Shown here in pieces: positions 12,391 through 24,474 of a stretch of 64,000 nucleotides of DNA. Position numbers and translations under genes: made by a program. Origin of the DNA: Pyxicephalus adspersus (taxonomy: Eukaryota > Chordata > Amphibia > Anura > Pyxicephalidae); the NCBI RefSeq assembly GCF_032062135.1, contig NC_092859.1:44680753-44744752 (forward strand). The letters run 5' to 3'. The notes under the pieces were generated by a model. The model made no database searches. It was given only the letters and a program-made list of their open reading frames with translations, and was not told the DNA's origin. Each line of letters starts with the position of its first letter. Within the stretch, counting starts at the first letter, position 1.

Positions 12391-12990
12391 TTGATGGGCA
12401 CCAGCACTGTCATCTGGGGGAGGGGAGCGGGCACCGGGCACCAGCTGCCCTATACCCAGAAGTACCAGGGATTTTTCTTCTACCAGCGGTAAATGGGGTG
12501 AGTGTAAGCTGTTACCGAGACCAGCAACAATAAACCTAGTGCTTTGCTCGGAGTTTGGAAGGCATGCACAATAAGATTATAATGAATGAATGAAAGATTG
12601 TATTTAAGGAATGAATAAAAGTGAACCCTATTTAGGTAAACTATATTCATTACAAGGACCTTTTTTGTAAATGTTTATGTCCCTTATGCCCCTGTGCTCC
12701 TAAAATATGTGTCACAGAGTAGTCTCTCTTGTGTCTAAATAGGGTTCATCTATATTATTTATTAGCATATTATTAGCACCTGGCAGATTCTTTGCGTTGT
12801 TATAACAGTTACAGCGTCTACTTCTCATTAGGCCTGTCGATCTTAGATTTTGCCAAAAACAAAACTCATGTTGCAGAGGATACCTTAATTTGGCCTTTTT
12901 ATTTAAGTCTTCATGAAAAAGCAGTGAGCCACCCACAAAATCCATGGTTCACCAGAGGAGCGAACTTGTTTAGTTGGCACAGTTTGTAAT
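12388..12990. other. Intergenic, GC-richer patch then AT-rich
   Basis: The first 110 bases are relatively GC-rich, with gggcaccgggcaccagctg, a local duplication of gggcacc(a/g). The rest is AT-rich. The phrase aaccctatttag occurs at about 12,624 and its inverse ctaaatagggtt at about 12,737, a weak dyad that might mark the ends of a small palindromic element. No gene was recognised. Confidence 0.35.
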
Positions 12991-13420
12991 AAGGTGCGAG
13001 TATCAGCCTGATATGCTTTCCAGAGCCTGATAACAGGTTGCCTCCACGCAGATACATATCCAAACAAGGTTAGCAATGGAGGATAGTGGACATGTCAGGT
13101 TGGCAACAGTGGGTCAAGGCATGTCAGTATGGTACCAAGGGATGAGATAAGGGGCAAAATAAGCAAGGTCAGAAATGGTAGTTCAGCTGGACCCAGCCAG
13201 GATTCTAAGGGGTAAGACGAAAGGAGTCAGGTGTACAAGGAAAAGGTCAAGTGGGCTCAGATCAGATCAGGAATAAACATCACATCATCAGAAATGGCTA
13301 GCAGACTAAAATCATCCAGTAATAGGGGTAGAAAACTGCAGCCCTAAATACACGCATAAATACTGACACCTGTGTGAGTCCAGGAAATTCACCCTCCCGT
13401 GGTAAATAGTAGTATTGCAG
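12991..13420. repeat. GGTCA-rich dispersed repeat (unclassified)
   Basis: Purine-rich text with repeated caaggtcag, gtcaggt and aaggtcaa words has the same texture as the start of the window. The GC-richer end (gtgtgagtccaggaa) runs into ordinary AT-rich DNA. Confidence 0.4.
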
Positions 13421-13618
13421 GGTGAACATTAACCATTTCATTGCCAATATCCCTCTGGTGGTGGCATTGCAGGTTGTGATAAACTATTATATCACCTGGT
13501 TTCTGCTTCCACAGCTGTGCATAGCGCAAAGTGCTAGCCTGGTAAAAGAATGCAGCACAAAAAAGTTAAATTTGCAAATTGAGTTGTGTGTAAGCAAATT
13601 GTGTTGTTGAATAAGTGT

Positions 13619-13635
13619 TGTGTGTGTGTGTGTGT
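13619..13635 (+). repeat. (TG)n microsatellite
   Basis: Eight TG dinucleotides in a row. Confidence 0.9.
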
Positions 13636-16265
13636 TCCCTCTGTGAGAATGTTTACAATATTCTTATTAAAGAAATACAGGTTTGAAATGTTAAAACCCA
13701 TATCAAAATTCAGTTATACTATCATCTGTTCGATTTCTACTGCATTTAGAGATAGTATTATGTGTATTTTGGATGTAACAAGTTACTGTAGCTTAAATTA
13801 ATCTTCCCATTCTCCTCTGACAAGGCATTTTCACTCTGAAAATCAATGCCCATTGGACATTTTCCCTTGTTAGGACCATATACTGTAAACCTGAAAAATG
13901 ATGAAAATTCCAGCAGATCTCCTGTTTCTGAAATACTCAGACCAGCGCACCTGGGCACCAACAACCATGACATGTTACCAAGTCACTTAATTCACATTTG
14001 TTCTTCATTCTGGTGAATTAGAACTTGAGCAGGTTGTATCACTTAGCCAGCTGTCATTAGGAGAAATGCCCCCCATTGTAAGATGTCCCCCATTGTTTTG
14101 TCCTATTGTGGTAATAACTTAAAAATAAATTTCCTTCTTTTTGCTTTGGTGACTATGGTCATCAGGACAAATGTAGGTTTATTCTCCCTATTGGGGACAA
14201 AGGCAGGAATAAGAACTTGACAGAGTCGTCACGTACTCTATCAAAAATGGAAAAAAGTTTTGCCTTCTAACAATTAAGACTATAGTGTCTCTTAAGTTCA
14301 GTCTTTCCATCTCAGATTCCCAAAGAATAATATAGGTGTTTATGTAATTTCATTGGGCATTTTCACCTTTGGGTGAGCTATACTTATGACAGTACTTATC
14401 TAGCACAGTATGACTTATCCTAAGGTATTGTGATACAGTGCACATATTCAAAGGTAGACCTGGCAGTGAATTTTGGCACAAAAGGCCCTTCAGAGCTAGG
14501 CAAGACTGCAGAGCATTGATCATTTAAATTGATCATTAAAAAACAAAGGTAAGTATTTGTCCACGTGGGCAACACTCAGAAAGGTAGGAGAATTGATTAA
14601 TTAAAAGTAATGGTTGTCCTTTAAAGCTTTATGAACAATATTGCAAAAATGGTCACAAAAAAAAGTACCATAAAAGTTTATCATTCTGGGTGACTTCTTT
14701 ATTGGTTCACTTTTTGGCACATTATTTGTAATTGTATTTTAAAGAAATCTAAAAAACGGCATCAACAATGCTAGACTTTTAAGGTTACCTGAAACCACAG
14801 TGCTGTAACATTTTAAGGTAAAAAATAATCTAAATACAAAGATGGGAATCAAAGTCCAAAAACAGGGAAATGTATCAAATCTAAATCACGTTTATGAGAT
14901 GCTTATAAATCTGGTATCATAAAATAAAATAGTATGAGAGACAAAGAACATATGGCAGTAAAACCTTGTGACCATTCACTGCATGCCTGATATGTTTTCT
15001 TCTGGCTGCAATTTAACCCCTGTAGTGCCAGTTCATTCAGGAATTCTTTGACCCACAGCTGTAAACAACGGTCTTGCACAGCCTCACAGCCCAGAGTTCT
15101 CATTAACACTAAGCAGGGTCGTTTACACCATGTTGTGCTCAAAACCAAAACTAACACATGTTATCTTAAAAAAAAAAAAAAAATAAATGACAAGTTCCAT
15201 ATTGGTCTGTAATGAAGCTTGGTGTCTTTGACTGAGCCATCTGTTCACTCCTCATGAATCATCTCTCCAGCCCACAGATGCTTGTCCGCTCTTAAGGAGA
15301 AGCGCCTCAACTTAAAAATGAAACATAGTGTAAGCGTTGTAATCAGACATAGCAAAACTGTCCCAGGGCCTTCTGGGAGGGAGGGAAAAAAAAGAACGCT
15401 AACAGCATGACGACAAGAACCTGTCAACTTTTCTGCTACCATGTGGCCTTGTCAAGAGACAAGAAGATCTGTAAATGAAGAGAAGCTGTTAGTGGATGGA
15501 TTTTATATCTTTCTCTTCTATGCAAATGTAGATTTACATTTCCAAATGTTACAAACAAATTTTATACCTAAGTCCCTTGTGTATTGGTAAGACAGATGCT
15601 TGCATTAGAAACATCTTCTCATTTTTTTTCCTCCATAGAAGAAATCAAATTAAAATGTGGGAGCAACTTTTATTTGCCTTTATGTGCAGATTGTGCAGGT
15701 CACTTTATCCCCAGCAAGGTGCTCAATGGACTGTGCTGTGTCTGCATTTAATGTTAATGAAATACTTGTACCAGTAAGAAAGTTGCTTCTTCATTGATAA
15801 ATTTGAAAAAAAGATGTACAAATTAAAAAAGAAAAGAAAAACAATTTGCAAAATTTATTTTGGCACAATCTATTGTAGTCAACAGGGACTAGAAAATGTA
15901 AATGATTTTGTGTGTGCACGATGGGCTTTAAATTGATCCTTTTTTTAACCATTTCTAGGTATGAAGAAGAAGCTTTGTTGATAGACTATATAATGCTATA
16001 TAAGCAAAGACCAACATACTTAAACACCCTTGGTTACCAGACCAGTTCTTACAGATTTGTAATTCATGTGTTTAACTTTAAATATCCCATACATATTATA
16101 GTCTATGCAGGACACATAGAAATGTACTTTTACAACTGAATTTTACTGATTAATAACATTTTAAGGGAAAGAAGAACAATAAATCAGAAGAACATCAGAA
16201 ATGTTTCATAAAAAAAAGAGATTCTTCCCTCGAAATGCCACTTAAAATGAATCCTTATTCATAGA
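13636..16265. other. AT-rich intergenic, nothing recognised
   Basis: The stretch contains a 16-base A-run (15,168-15,183) followed by taaatgac, which could be a worn retroposon tail although no body was recognised upstream. The minus-strand frames of 84 and 65 codons near 14,903 and 15,245 show no domain. Confidence 0.45.
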
Positions 16266-16279
16266 TCAGTAGATGGCGT
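16266..16279 (+). promoter_or_regulatory. CTCF-like motif, plus strand (12/14)
   Basis: TCAGTAGATGGCGT matches the published vertebrate CTCF core consensus CCASYAGRKGGCRS at 12 of 14 positions. It is the inverse partner of the motif at 16,363-16,376. The pair may also be the ends of a small palindromic element. No binding evidence is available here. Confidence 0.25.
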
Positions 16280-16362
16280 CATGGCTTCATGTAAAGTATG
16301 TAACAAACCCATTTTGTCAGACAAGAAACTTAAGTTTGTTAAACACTCTACATGAGCATACA

Positions 16363-16376
16363 GTGCCATCTACTGG
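16363..16376 (-). promoter_or_regulatory. CTCF-like motif, minus strand (14/14)
   Basis: On the minus strand this reads CCAGTAGATGGCAC, a full match to CCASYAGRKGGCRS. Together with the plus-strand motif 84 bp upstream it makes a head-to-head (convergent) pair. Single 14-mers of this degeneracy occur by chance, so the pairing and symmetry are the only added weight. Confidence 0.3.
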
Positions 16377-17689
16377 TGACCAATAATACTGCACAAAAAT
16401 TTAAGAGCAAGTTACCCATCATAACCTACTCAAAAGTACAAAGTAATTTAATCTGTAAAAAAGAGTCCATTATTTTTTTGTATTAAAAAGGGGTTTTAAA
16501 AATACCACCTCATGGATATATTAATTTGTGGTAATCTTATTGAATAATGTTTAAATGTTAGCAGTGATGGTCGCAATTTGTGCCCTAGGTTTATACTTGA
16601 GTCAAAGCACTCTCCTCGGTTTTCATGGAAAAATAAACATATATTGTACAAAGTAACCATTGCACATATCTTTATATATTCATTGTTGTATACACTTTAG
16701 AAAGTTTTTTTTCCTTCTCTGTGTGGAGGACTACAACACATGTTCACTTGAGAGGAGATTTTTACTATAATTCATAATTCATAATTAATAAAAGACCATT
16801 TCTTTTAGTTGGTTGCCCTGCTTTCTCTCACCTTCTGTATGGATGCTCCACCTTGATCTGCATATAAAGGAAAACCCTGATTTTTCTAGTTGATAAACTT
16901 TCATTTAATAACAAATATATTTGATTCTTTTGTCTTACTAAGCATAACTGCACATGAAAATGCAATGGCTTGAACAATGTGCAACATAAGGTATTGTTAT
17001 TTAGTTGTATCATTGGATTGAAGACATGACTATATGTTATTTTATTACTAAATACTTTTTCTTTGTCCATTGGGCTGATTTTGGATTACAAGTATACATA
17101 TTTTTGCGGATGCCATGAAAGTCCCAATTTTTGCCATATTTAACATGAGATAGAGATGTGTCATTTTTGTTTAGGAACAAGGAACTTTTTTAGCCAAGAT
17201 AGCCATTGGATGGACTGTAATATTCCTTGTACAGTCAATAGTGTAATCATAAAATCAAAATAGGATAGCTTAGTGAATTGGTTGATTCACCATAAATTTG
17301 AAGTTGAACATTTCCATAGACTCCTATTATATTTGCACAAGCATTGTGGTTCTTGATAAAAAAAGTAAAATCACAGTTCAGACAAAGCTTCTGACTTGCA
17401 AACTCTGCCTGAACAACAGTCTTACTGGCTGTCCAGCAGAAATATTGTCACCAATATTCTTGCACTAAAGCCAATTAATCAACTTTCGATTTTTAAATGA
17501 GAAAATCACTTCAGCTATTGGATCAAAAAAGTAAGTAACAGAAAGGGTTCAAAAATAACAACCTAAATTGTTTTTGGAATTGGTGAACCATAACTAGTGA
17601 TTGATATATGCACTCTGCACTGCTATCATTCACATTTCAGTTATTGGGTAATTGCACAATGCCCATGATAGTGGCTATCCTGCTGTAAG
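16377..17689. other. AT-rich intergenic, nothing recognised
   Basis: No gene, RNA or transposon end was recognised. A small direct repeat of ataattcata lies near 16,768-16,785. Confidence 0.45.
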
Positions 17690-17960
17690 TGCTTCACTTT
17701 GTATGATATCATTTACCAACGTTTGCTTTGTCTGCACTCTGTTTGTTACCTAGACCAACCTCTGCTTGTACTCTGACCTTGTGCTTTCTCTAGTGTTCGG
17801 ATTCCTCACCTGACTTTTTACTTTTCTGTGTATGACCTTGGTTCTGTCCCACTCTCAATGTACAATTTGATTGATAATACAGTCCTTGATTGCCTTGTGG
17901 GCTCCCTGGTGGATTCTCCAGTCCCTTGGCAATCCTTATCTCCCCATAAGCAATTCCTTG
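17690..17960. repeat. CT-rich dispersed repeat, probable opposite strand of the GGTCA repeat
   Basis: The stretch contains repeated phrases of the form tctgaccttgtg, tatgaccttggtt and acttgtactctg, with pyrimidine-rich connectors. Their reverse complements give caaggtca and ccaaggtcata, the vocabulary of the repeats at 1-480 and 12,991-13,420. The family is unnamed here. Confidence 0.4.
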
Positions 17961-19609
17961 CATGTTTATGTCATAGGTAAACTGAGAGCTGGAATGGTGC
18001 AACTAGACTTCCAATGCTAAGCAGGAGCTTTTTTTATAGATAAAGACTACAGATATAAATTGGGGAATCGCAACTGGTTAGACAGGGGAACCTCGCCAGA
18101 TGTAATTCAAATTTGGGGCTGTAAATGCTAATTTAATTTCTAATGGTGCAGACTTTGTGGGTGTAATTCCAAATCCTGGCTTCACTAGCTAGTAAGTCAC
18201 TTACATAAAATGAACATTTTCAGACTTACAGCTGCCTTCTTGTCCCAGGTCGGTGACACACTCAGTATTAAAGACAGGGTTGGCTTTAAAGGCTGTATTA
18301 TCATAAACCATATTTCCATCTTCACTGGTTGTCTTCAAATATTGATTTTATTTAGGAATTATTTGTTGTTTATAGTTCTTTTAATTAGAGTGTCATCCAG
18401 GCCATCTTTTTAGTTGTGGATAGAGATGGTCAATGAGATGTAGAAAATCTGACTTTTATTTAAATCACATGCAAATTTCACTGACTTGAAACTGACAATC
18501 AAATTGTGTACTTGCAATCTCTAGTTGTGAAAAGCCTGGTAAAGAGTTTGAACAGCTTCCTAATGTTTTATTGTTTATAATGTTCCCATCAGAATAGATT
18601 TCGCTTTCTTCCTCTGAGATAATTAAAACTGAAAACTTTAAGAACACTGACAATAAAAGATTAGTGGAGGTTACAACCATTCTGCTTTAAGCACAGCCAA
18701 ATAAACACCTAACCATTTCTAAACCTCCCTTACCTTTACATTTATTTTCCCTTCTGAAAAAATAAACCACTAATTCAACACTAATTCAAGGCTTGGAGGC
18801 CCTGCTTTTGGATGGAATTTAATTTCATATATTGTGAAAGAATGTTGACAGATATTTTGGTAGAATGCTGCTTGATTTTTTGCTACAAGCCCAAAACATC
18901 ATGAAGCATTGCTTTTTCCAGGCAATTTATGAAAAAGCAAATGTAGGTAATTGGCGTTTAGACTTTTACATAGTGTAATATAGTGTACTGTCTATCATAT
19001 ACATGTCTACAGTTTTCCTTTAAGTATGAAAAATTATCAGACATTCTACACATGAACATTCAGAGACCCAGGTTATAAGTTATGTATTGTTCCATGAGGA
19101 GTTCTGCATCACTCAGTAGATCTTATCTTACTGTTCCTGGCTCTATGGCCTTTCTTCTTTGCCTTTGAACTGACTCCCACAAGGAATCATGTCCTCTTTG
19201 ATGTATTCCAAGCTTATATGCAGAGGGAATTGATAGGTGCAAACTTCTTAGCTGATGATAATTTCAGAGGCAAAGTCCTAAAAAAAAGGTTCTGTTTAAC
19301 TTCTAATCTCTTCCTAATTTCTATTTTTAGACAGTAGTGGTTTACTGTGTTAACTATTGCTCTTACTTAATGCAGAGTTTAACCTGTTTATAAAAAGAAA
19401 TAAAAAGATACTCGTTGCATAATATATTACATATTTTTAAATAAAATGGCAGAAGTTGCTATTTCTGTTGTAAGCCGCATAGTATTTATGCTAATGTTCA
19501 TCAAATCTATATTTCAAAGGATACAAGCAAACTATTTTAGGTGCACATGAACACAATACATGCTGTATCTCCTGCAGCCTTGTAATATCTACTTGTCCAT
19601 GAATATACC
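17961..19609. other. AT-rich intergenic, nothing recognised
   Basis: No exon, RNA gene or element terminus was recognised. Confidence 0.45.
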
Positions 19610-19830
19610 CAGGGCCGTCACTGAGGGAAGAGGGGCAAGGGCTACTTCTGTATTGGGCCTTAGAACTTGACTTTTGTAATGGTGGAAGTTTTGGACATGG
19701 AGTGAGAGACACAGAAAGTATTTCTTGTATGAGGCCCAGACAATTCAAAGGCATCCCTATGTATAACTGCCAATGGTATCTATATGTCAAGGGTATGGCC
19801 TTCTTTCTTGATGATACCAGTGGCACTACT
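19610..19830. mobile_element. Possible hAT-like fragment (left end)
   Basis: The segment starts CAGGGCCGTCACTGAGGG and continues with ggggcaagggctac and tattgggccttag. The first 60 bases resemble the segment at 49,465 in order and content. The look is that of hAT termini of the kind CAGGGGCCGCC. No matching right end was located. Confidence 0.35.
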
Positions 19831-20128
19831 AATACCTAATTAAAGGCTACTTATATCTCTGAAACTACATGAGACAATGCAGGTAAACAATGATTTATCC
19901 TCCTTAGTATATGATATTCATTTTGCAAATCTGGCTGGCACATCCCAGGCTTTTCATGGACATTTTCCCTTACTGGCCCATCTTTAAACTTTACATGTGT
20001 ACCATGGCCCATTCATGTGCACTGCAAAGACAGCCTGAATGAAGACACATATAGTAAAAGGGCTTTGCACCATCAGGCAGGGCCACTCAGTAAAATATTG
20101 AGGAGAAAAGTAAGTATTTAGCACAGAT
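19831..20128. other. Intergenic, nothing recognised
   Basis: No repeat or coding signal was recognised in this short stretch. Confidence 0.4.
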
Positions 20129-20292
20129 CTCCTAGATTGTAAGCTCTTCGGGGCAGCATCCTCTCCTCTTTTTGTGTCACTGTCTGTATCTGTCTGTCAT
20201 ATGCAACCCCTATTTAATGTACATGCGTAATATGTTGGCACTATATCAATACTGTTTAATAATATTATTAATAATAATAATAATAATATTAT
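20129..20292 (+). mobile_element. L2 LINE 3' end
   Basis: The segment contains CCTAGATTGTAAGCTCTTCG, a TGTGTCACTGTCTGTATCTG spacer and a worn GGCACTATATCAAT, followed by AAT repeats (20,254-20,291). It matches the 3' terminus of the L2 copies at 10.0 and 24.0 kb. Only about 125 bp of the 3' end survives, a typical 5'-truncated insertion. Confidence 0.85.
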
Positions 20293-20559
20293 ACCTAGAG
20301 TGTAGCAGTCTGGACAAGTATATACCTATCTTTAAGTTACATAGAAACCTCATATCAAAGATGACAAACTGTTACTAAATTTAAAATGTGAGCACTTGCA
20401 TGATGTAGCACTCATTAACAAAATGGCTCTTTTTCTGTCTGTTATTGATAGGTACACTTTTATGTTCTAATACTAAGAATAGAAAAAACAGCTTCTGTTT
20501 TTCTTGTTCTTCTCAAAGAGATAAAAAAGATCTCTTACGCCATTAAATATTATATCATA
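20293..20559. other. Intergenic, nothing recognised
   Basis: AT-rich, with no recognised content. Confidence 0.4.
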
Positions 20560-20860
20560 CGATTGACTTGAACAAAGCATTTTTTTTCCTTCCCATTTCA
20601 CATCCTAACGCCGAGTTAAAAAAAAAATCCTAAAAACTCTCTGCACAGTCAAGGTGCATTTAGAGAGGTCAGTAGTTCCGATGGGAAATGCTGCATGACA
20701 CATCCCCGATTTACAAGAGATGTCATGCAGATGACATGACATTTCCATGGGGCAAAAAACCATTTCCCTGCCTAATTAACCACAAGATAAATTGTTAAAA
20801 GACCAACCATATTTCACTGTGGAACCTGAAAGAATATTTGTGAACCGTAAATAAAATTAA
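20560..20860. other. Candidate conserved noncoding element
   Basis: The stretch lacks transposon vocabulary and has balanced, non-repetitive composition. Short dyads such as gtcatgcagatgacatgac (20,720-20,740) and a homeodomain-type taattaacc (20,773) stand out. These are textures common in vertebrate conserved noncoding elements, but I cannot test conservation from one sequence. Confidence 0.2.
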
Positions 20861-23417
20861 TCTTTTTGACTAGGTACAGTCTGGAGCTACCTTTACAGAT
20901 CAGTATACATTATCTGCATAAAGAAAAAGATCATTTGCACTTATAGCTCATTTTAGCTAAATAGCTCCCAAAGTGTTTTGTAACCACAGTAATGAGCTAT
21001 GCTTCCACCTCTCTGCTGGAAAGAGCTGGTGTGGGAGGTAAAAGTGTGAAGACTAAAGGAGATGGATATGACACATTCAAATACATTTGCTTTACATATT
21101 CAAGAAAAAAATGCATTTTGAGAGTGGGAAAAACAATCATGTGAAACAAGCAAATAGATTTATTTGCATATTATTTTCTGGTGCCTAACCTGTTTTTGCA
21201 ATTAAGGAGTCAACACCTTCTGAATTAATGGTTCTGTGAATGAGCGGATAAATGCTTGTATGTTTATTACCAGTGGTGGATCCCCATCAGGATAATTTAT
21301 TCTGGGCTCAGGTCTCATAGGTCACATGCCAGCAATTGCTATTGTTGTTAGACTGATGCTACTCCTCAATGGTCACAATACACAGCCAAACCATACATTG
21401 TCATATTGATAGCTTGTCTATTTAGTGCTGCAGTAGCTCAGACTACAGATTCTGTGTGAACGCAACAAACAGAATTTTCCAGTAGTTACAAGGTCTTTGC
21501 AATAAAAATAAATATTTTTTTTTGTCTGTCAATGACAGTTTTTACAGCAGATTTTACAAATGTAAACATACCAGCCAGCACTATTTATATAATGCCAATT
21601 GAAAAGCTGTCATTTTAGCAGCAAGAGGAAACGGCTGTTGATATCAGTGGTCAGAACTTGTGATTGCAGTGGATTTACTTTGCTGGACAGTGTAATTGAT
21701 GACTGGATGACTATACTATTTTCACTATTTTTAAATAAAGTGAAATAAAAAGGATAGGGGGATGGTGAAAGCAGAGAAAAAATAACACAACGAACCTAGG
21801 GAAAGAGAGGATAATAACTCATGGTGTATCAAATGCAGTGTCCTGTCCCACTCTTCAGAGAGATTCTTTAGAGATTGTGATGGCCAACCTAGTTCCTCTT
21901 TAAGTTAAGCTACGGTCTTTGGGGACTGACCTGGAAACGAGACACTGGGGGACACATGACAATCCAGTATTTTGGGCTTTAGTAGAGTTCAGGATATGCC
22001 AATTGACATGTTTGTGTTGCAAGGGTAGATCAAAGCATAGTAATAGTCCACAATGTATATGCATTTGCAAACCAAGTGGCCTGTCAATAGCTAACCAAGA
22101 TAGTGAGGAATAGTCAATAGGAATAGGCCCATGAAAATTAGGGAAACAACATCCAGCCCCACAGCAACCATATAATCAATAAAGGCCACAAGGCCATAGG
22201 CTACTTGGTATACAAGATGTCTGAGTCATACTGCCTTGGCAAGCCTGAGGGGGTGACAGTGATGGAAAGTCATGCTAATGTATCATTCCAATGTATCTAA
22301 TAAGGACTTACCAGTCAGAATCCCCTGAGGCTAACACCCTTCTAGGCTGATGGAAAAGTTTATTATGCTCAATGTATCAAGTAAAGATGTTTCCCAACAG
22401 TGAAGTACGAAAGAACATCACTGAGTAGATGCTCCCAGCACATCTAAACCCATGTAAGACAGAATTAAGACAGAAAACCCCTAAAGTAAGACAGAATTTC
22501 ATAATATGTGATTTTAAGGGGCACCATAAATAAATACAGATAGGCAAGGTGTTGGTTATGAGAATGTGTGCCTAAATTTAGTCTCCGGATGTGTAAAGCA
22601 AGGTTAGAACTTGTTCTGGCCACATCATGCGCCTTGTTGGCCATCTGCACTGTGTGTTGCTGGACTTCAAGATGTGCTGCTTAGGAAGCTTCCAGTCCAG
22701 TGAACAGGCCATGCAGTCAGTCTCCATGGATATTAAGTGTCAGAGAACACATTGTCAGAGGGCCCAACAACTGTCCTTATCAGTAGGAGTGTGGTGCTAA
22801 CCAGCCTAGTGCACCAGAAAGGAGATGCAAAGAACTTTGTGCTACTAGGGGGGCCTACCAGGATAATGAGGTGTTATGGTCCCCTGATTCAAACTCTGTA
22901 AGGCCTTGCAAGGGCATCAAAACTGTCTGGGGTGGGGGGCAGCTTTTCCTATGACAAGTCCTGTGTATGGCTCTGAAAGATTCTGTAGCTACCAAGCACT
23001 GATACACCGATACACCAAGGCTAAGTCTAAACATTACGTCACCCAATATTGGTAGAAGTCGAGTATTTGGGTGCTGGAAAGTGAAGTTTTGCAGTAATAC
23101 ACCTGGGGCCCTCCTTGTTATGTAGATCCCCTCCCATTGAGGGCTTGCTGTGGAGAGAAATTGGGGGACATGCTTTTGATAACACACTCCTTTCCTGACC
23201 TTCTGCACTCTATGCTTACAGAATGATCTAGATTTGATATTGGGTTTAACCCTGCACATTTTTTAAACTATAAACTGAAACAACAATACCATGTACACCA
23301 TGTCCCTAAAAATGTTAATGGAATGATTTATTAAAATGTTTTCTTGTAAGCTGTAAGTGTCCCCAGTGTAATGTAATACAATGGGAATTTTGAAATTGTA
23401 CATAAAAATTAGAATAA
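20861..23417. other. Intergenic, partly GC-richer unclassified repeat
   Basis: 21,100-21,250 contains an octamer ATTTGCAT (21,162-21,169) in a non-repetitive context. From about 21,770 to 23,260 the composition is richer in CC/GG and resembles decayed transposon DNA of unknown class. The 134-codon minus-strand frame at 22,855-23,259 lies there and has no motif I recognise. Confidence 0.35.
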
Positions 23418-23722
23418 GGTAACGTACACACAATAGATAATTATCATTAGAAAACAAATGATTAACAACAGACCAACGATTATTTTAAATGATCGTATAG
23501 TACATGCTGTAATAATACAAACATTTAAAGATAATCCACCATAATGTACAGACACTAGATCCAATCATTTAAAAGATGCAGGAAGTGACATGTACATGAG
23601 TAAGTGATGTAGAGGAAATAACGGCTTTGAGTGGTACAAAAAGAACGTGTTCACGTACGATCGTTTATTTTGCCAACGAACGTTCATCCTGAAGACTGTT
23701 CACTTACCTCTCTTTGCAATAT

Positions 23723-23934
23723 GCTTTTCTTACGTTCTCACGTAAGAAGAAAGCAGCCCTTGCTATGGTGTACCTGCTAAGTGAGGAGCAAGATAACATG
23801 GTGTGCAAGGGCAAGTTGGGAAGAAGCGCAGGATGTGGTGTAAAGATTGGTTGATGGACTGAGACACCATGTCTCATGAGAATCTGCTATGTGAACTGCG
23901 CTTGACATCCCTAGAGGACTACAAAAATTACCTT
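23723..23934 (+). pseudogene. Harbinger transposase, N-terminal fragment
   Basis: In one frame the translation reads AFLTFSRKKKAALAMVYLLS followed by EEQDN and MV. After a frameshift near 23,810 it resumes as KKRRMWCKDWL, then SHENLLCELR and LEDYKNYL. This order matches the N-terminal region of vertebrate PIF/Harbinger transposases, which goes on to RMDEETF and the DDE core. The initiator is damaged: one base appears lost at 23,723, turning ATG-GCT into ATGCT. A stop lies near 23,850. The frame is cut at 23,934 by the L2 insertion. No DDE residues remain in the window. The copy cannot encode a working enzyme. Confidence 0.7.
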
Positions 23935-24474
23935 TAAAGGTATATATAGTATTATTTATATAGCGCCAACATATTACGCAGCGCTATACATTAAATAGGG
24001 ATTTCAAATGACAGACGAATGCAGACAGTGACACAGAAGGAAAGGACCCTGCCCCGAAGAGCTTACAATCTAGGAGGTGGGGGAATTAACACACAACAGG
24101 AGGGGAGATATGTAGTGGTGGGAAGTAGTGATGGTTTCAAAAGACAGAAAAGGATAGGTAGGTAAGTTTGAAAAAATGGGTTTTGATTGCTCTTAAAAAG
24201 AGCAGAAAGTGGGAGCAAGCCGAATAGGTTGAGGAAGACCATTCCAGAGAGTTTGGGCAGCTCTAGAAAAGTCTTGGAGCCGTGCATGTGATGAGGTTAA
24301 AAGTGAGGAAGTCAGTTGTAGGTCATCAGAGGAGCGGAGAGAGCGGCTGGGGGAGTTTTTTATTTACCAGGTCAGAAAGGTAAGTGGGACAAGAACTGAA
24401 GGCAAAGCACAGGAGCTTGAATTTTAATCTAAGGTGAAATGGAAGCCAATGAAGACAACTACAAAGAGCTGAGG

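Noticed and set aside
22855..23259. 134-codon minus-strand open frame
   Set aside because: No motif recognised; it lies in what looks like decayed transposon DNA and has no supporting frame on either side.
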